Shown here piece by piece: positions 31,090-31,221 of a stretch of DNA of 31,221 nt. Both the position numbers and the translations under genes were made by a program. A model generated the notes under the pieces. It did no database searches, was not told the origin of the DNA, and saw nothing but the letters and a program-made list of their open reading frames with translations. The first letter of the stretch is position 1, and each line of letters starts with the position of its first letter. Origin of the DNA: JAVBNJ01 sp031551625 (GTDB lineage: Bacteria > Bacteroidota > Bacteroidia > Bacteroidales > UBA932); assembly GCA_031551625.1 (NCBI GenBank), contig JAVBNJ010000038.1:1-31221 (forward strand), given 5' to 3'.

Positions 31090-31221
31090 ATGAACCGAAC
31101 ACTATTAAAATCTAAACACAGTTGTGAGTTCAGCGCAGCTAAAAAAATCTACTTTTTACTGATGGCGTTGCTTTATTGCTCCGTTGGCTATTCCGCAAAC
31201 TGCGTCTCGGCTACCAAAGTC
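31090..31221 (+). CDS. Secreted Cys-rich protein, N-terminal part (runs off window)
   Basis: Only 44 codons are visible. A somewhat long N-terminus (MNRTLLKSKHSCEFSAAKK) leads into a hydrophobic signal core, IYFLLMALLYCSVGYSA, and the mature start NCVSATKV. This resembles the mature start of the 3560-4591 protein (NCASTRSV), and both genes follow the same structured RNA leader with almost the same spacing. It is therefore probably a paralogue. The rest of the protein, including any FISUMP-like module, lies outside the window. Confidence 0.7.
   Translation, partial: MNRTLLKSKHSCEFSAAKKIYFLLMALLYCSVGYSANCVSATKV

Noticed and set aside
1..31221. CRISPR array, rRNA genes or insertion-sequence transposase
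   Set aside because: No regularly spaced direct repeats, no rRNA sequence and no transposase reading frame were found.

Overview
The window looks like a chromosomal segment of an anaerobic member of the Bacteroidota, most likely order Bacteroidales. Supporting signs are the gene order rplM-rpsI-rpsB-tsf, promoters of the Bacteroidota type (-33 TTTG, about 19-20 nt, -7 TAnnTTTG), a type IX secretion sorting domain, a DUF4270 lipoprotein beside a short GT5-like protein, a coaX / FadL-like OMP / lptC / CNNM-CorC block, and the [FeFe]-hydrogenase maturase HydG. Species cannot be assigned by eye.

Layout. 1-3180: ribosomal proteins uL13, uS9, uS2 and EF-Ts (+). 3181-4591: a long structured RNA leader and a Cys-rich secreted protein. 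4601-8539 (-): CNNM/CorC protein, LptC, outer-membrane protein, CoaX. 8705-13910 (+): TatD nuclease, asparaginase, tRNA-Ser, HydG, YfcC-type carrier. 13911-14403: an orphan copy of the structured RNA. 14404-17919 (+): UbiX, a small beta-barrel protein, GT5-like protein, DUF4270 lipoprotein, tRNA-Lys. About 17956-23843: an AT-rich island with a tyrosine recombinase, a two-TM protein overlapping an ATP-grasp/radical-SAM fusion, and a convergent pentapeptide-repeat membrane protein. 23844-26356: a broken fragment of the Cys-rich secreted family, an alkyltransferase-like protein, a 5'-truncated ATPase and KduI. 26451-30596 (-): HisS, a T9SS type B protein, TyrS. 30597-31221: a third copy of the structured RNA followed by the 5' end of a second member of the Cys-rich secreted family.

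The main discovery candidate is the RNA. Three dispersed copies (about 3233, 13959 and 30699) differ in sequence but keep the same fold. Each has a long two-part stem with an AA(A)/(A/G)CC internal loop, an 18-nt (15-nt in the middle copy) loop segment pairing with the strand just 3' of that stem (a pseudoknot), a U-rich run, and a second stem beginning CGTAGCA..GTTGT. Compensatory changes support the pairings. Two copies are leaders of more than 300 nt in front of paralogous secreted-protein genes, with nearly identical spacing to the start codon; the third has no gene. I do not recognise it as a known RNA class.

The second candidate is the island. Its ATP-grasp/radical-SAM fusion and its pentapeptide protein lie on opposite strands but carry nearly the same 27-bp sequence across their start codons, which suggests that they work as one unit.
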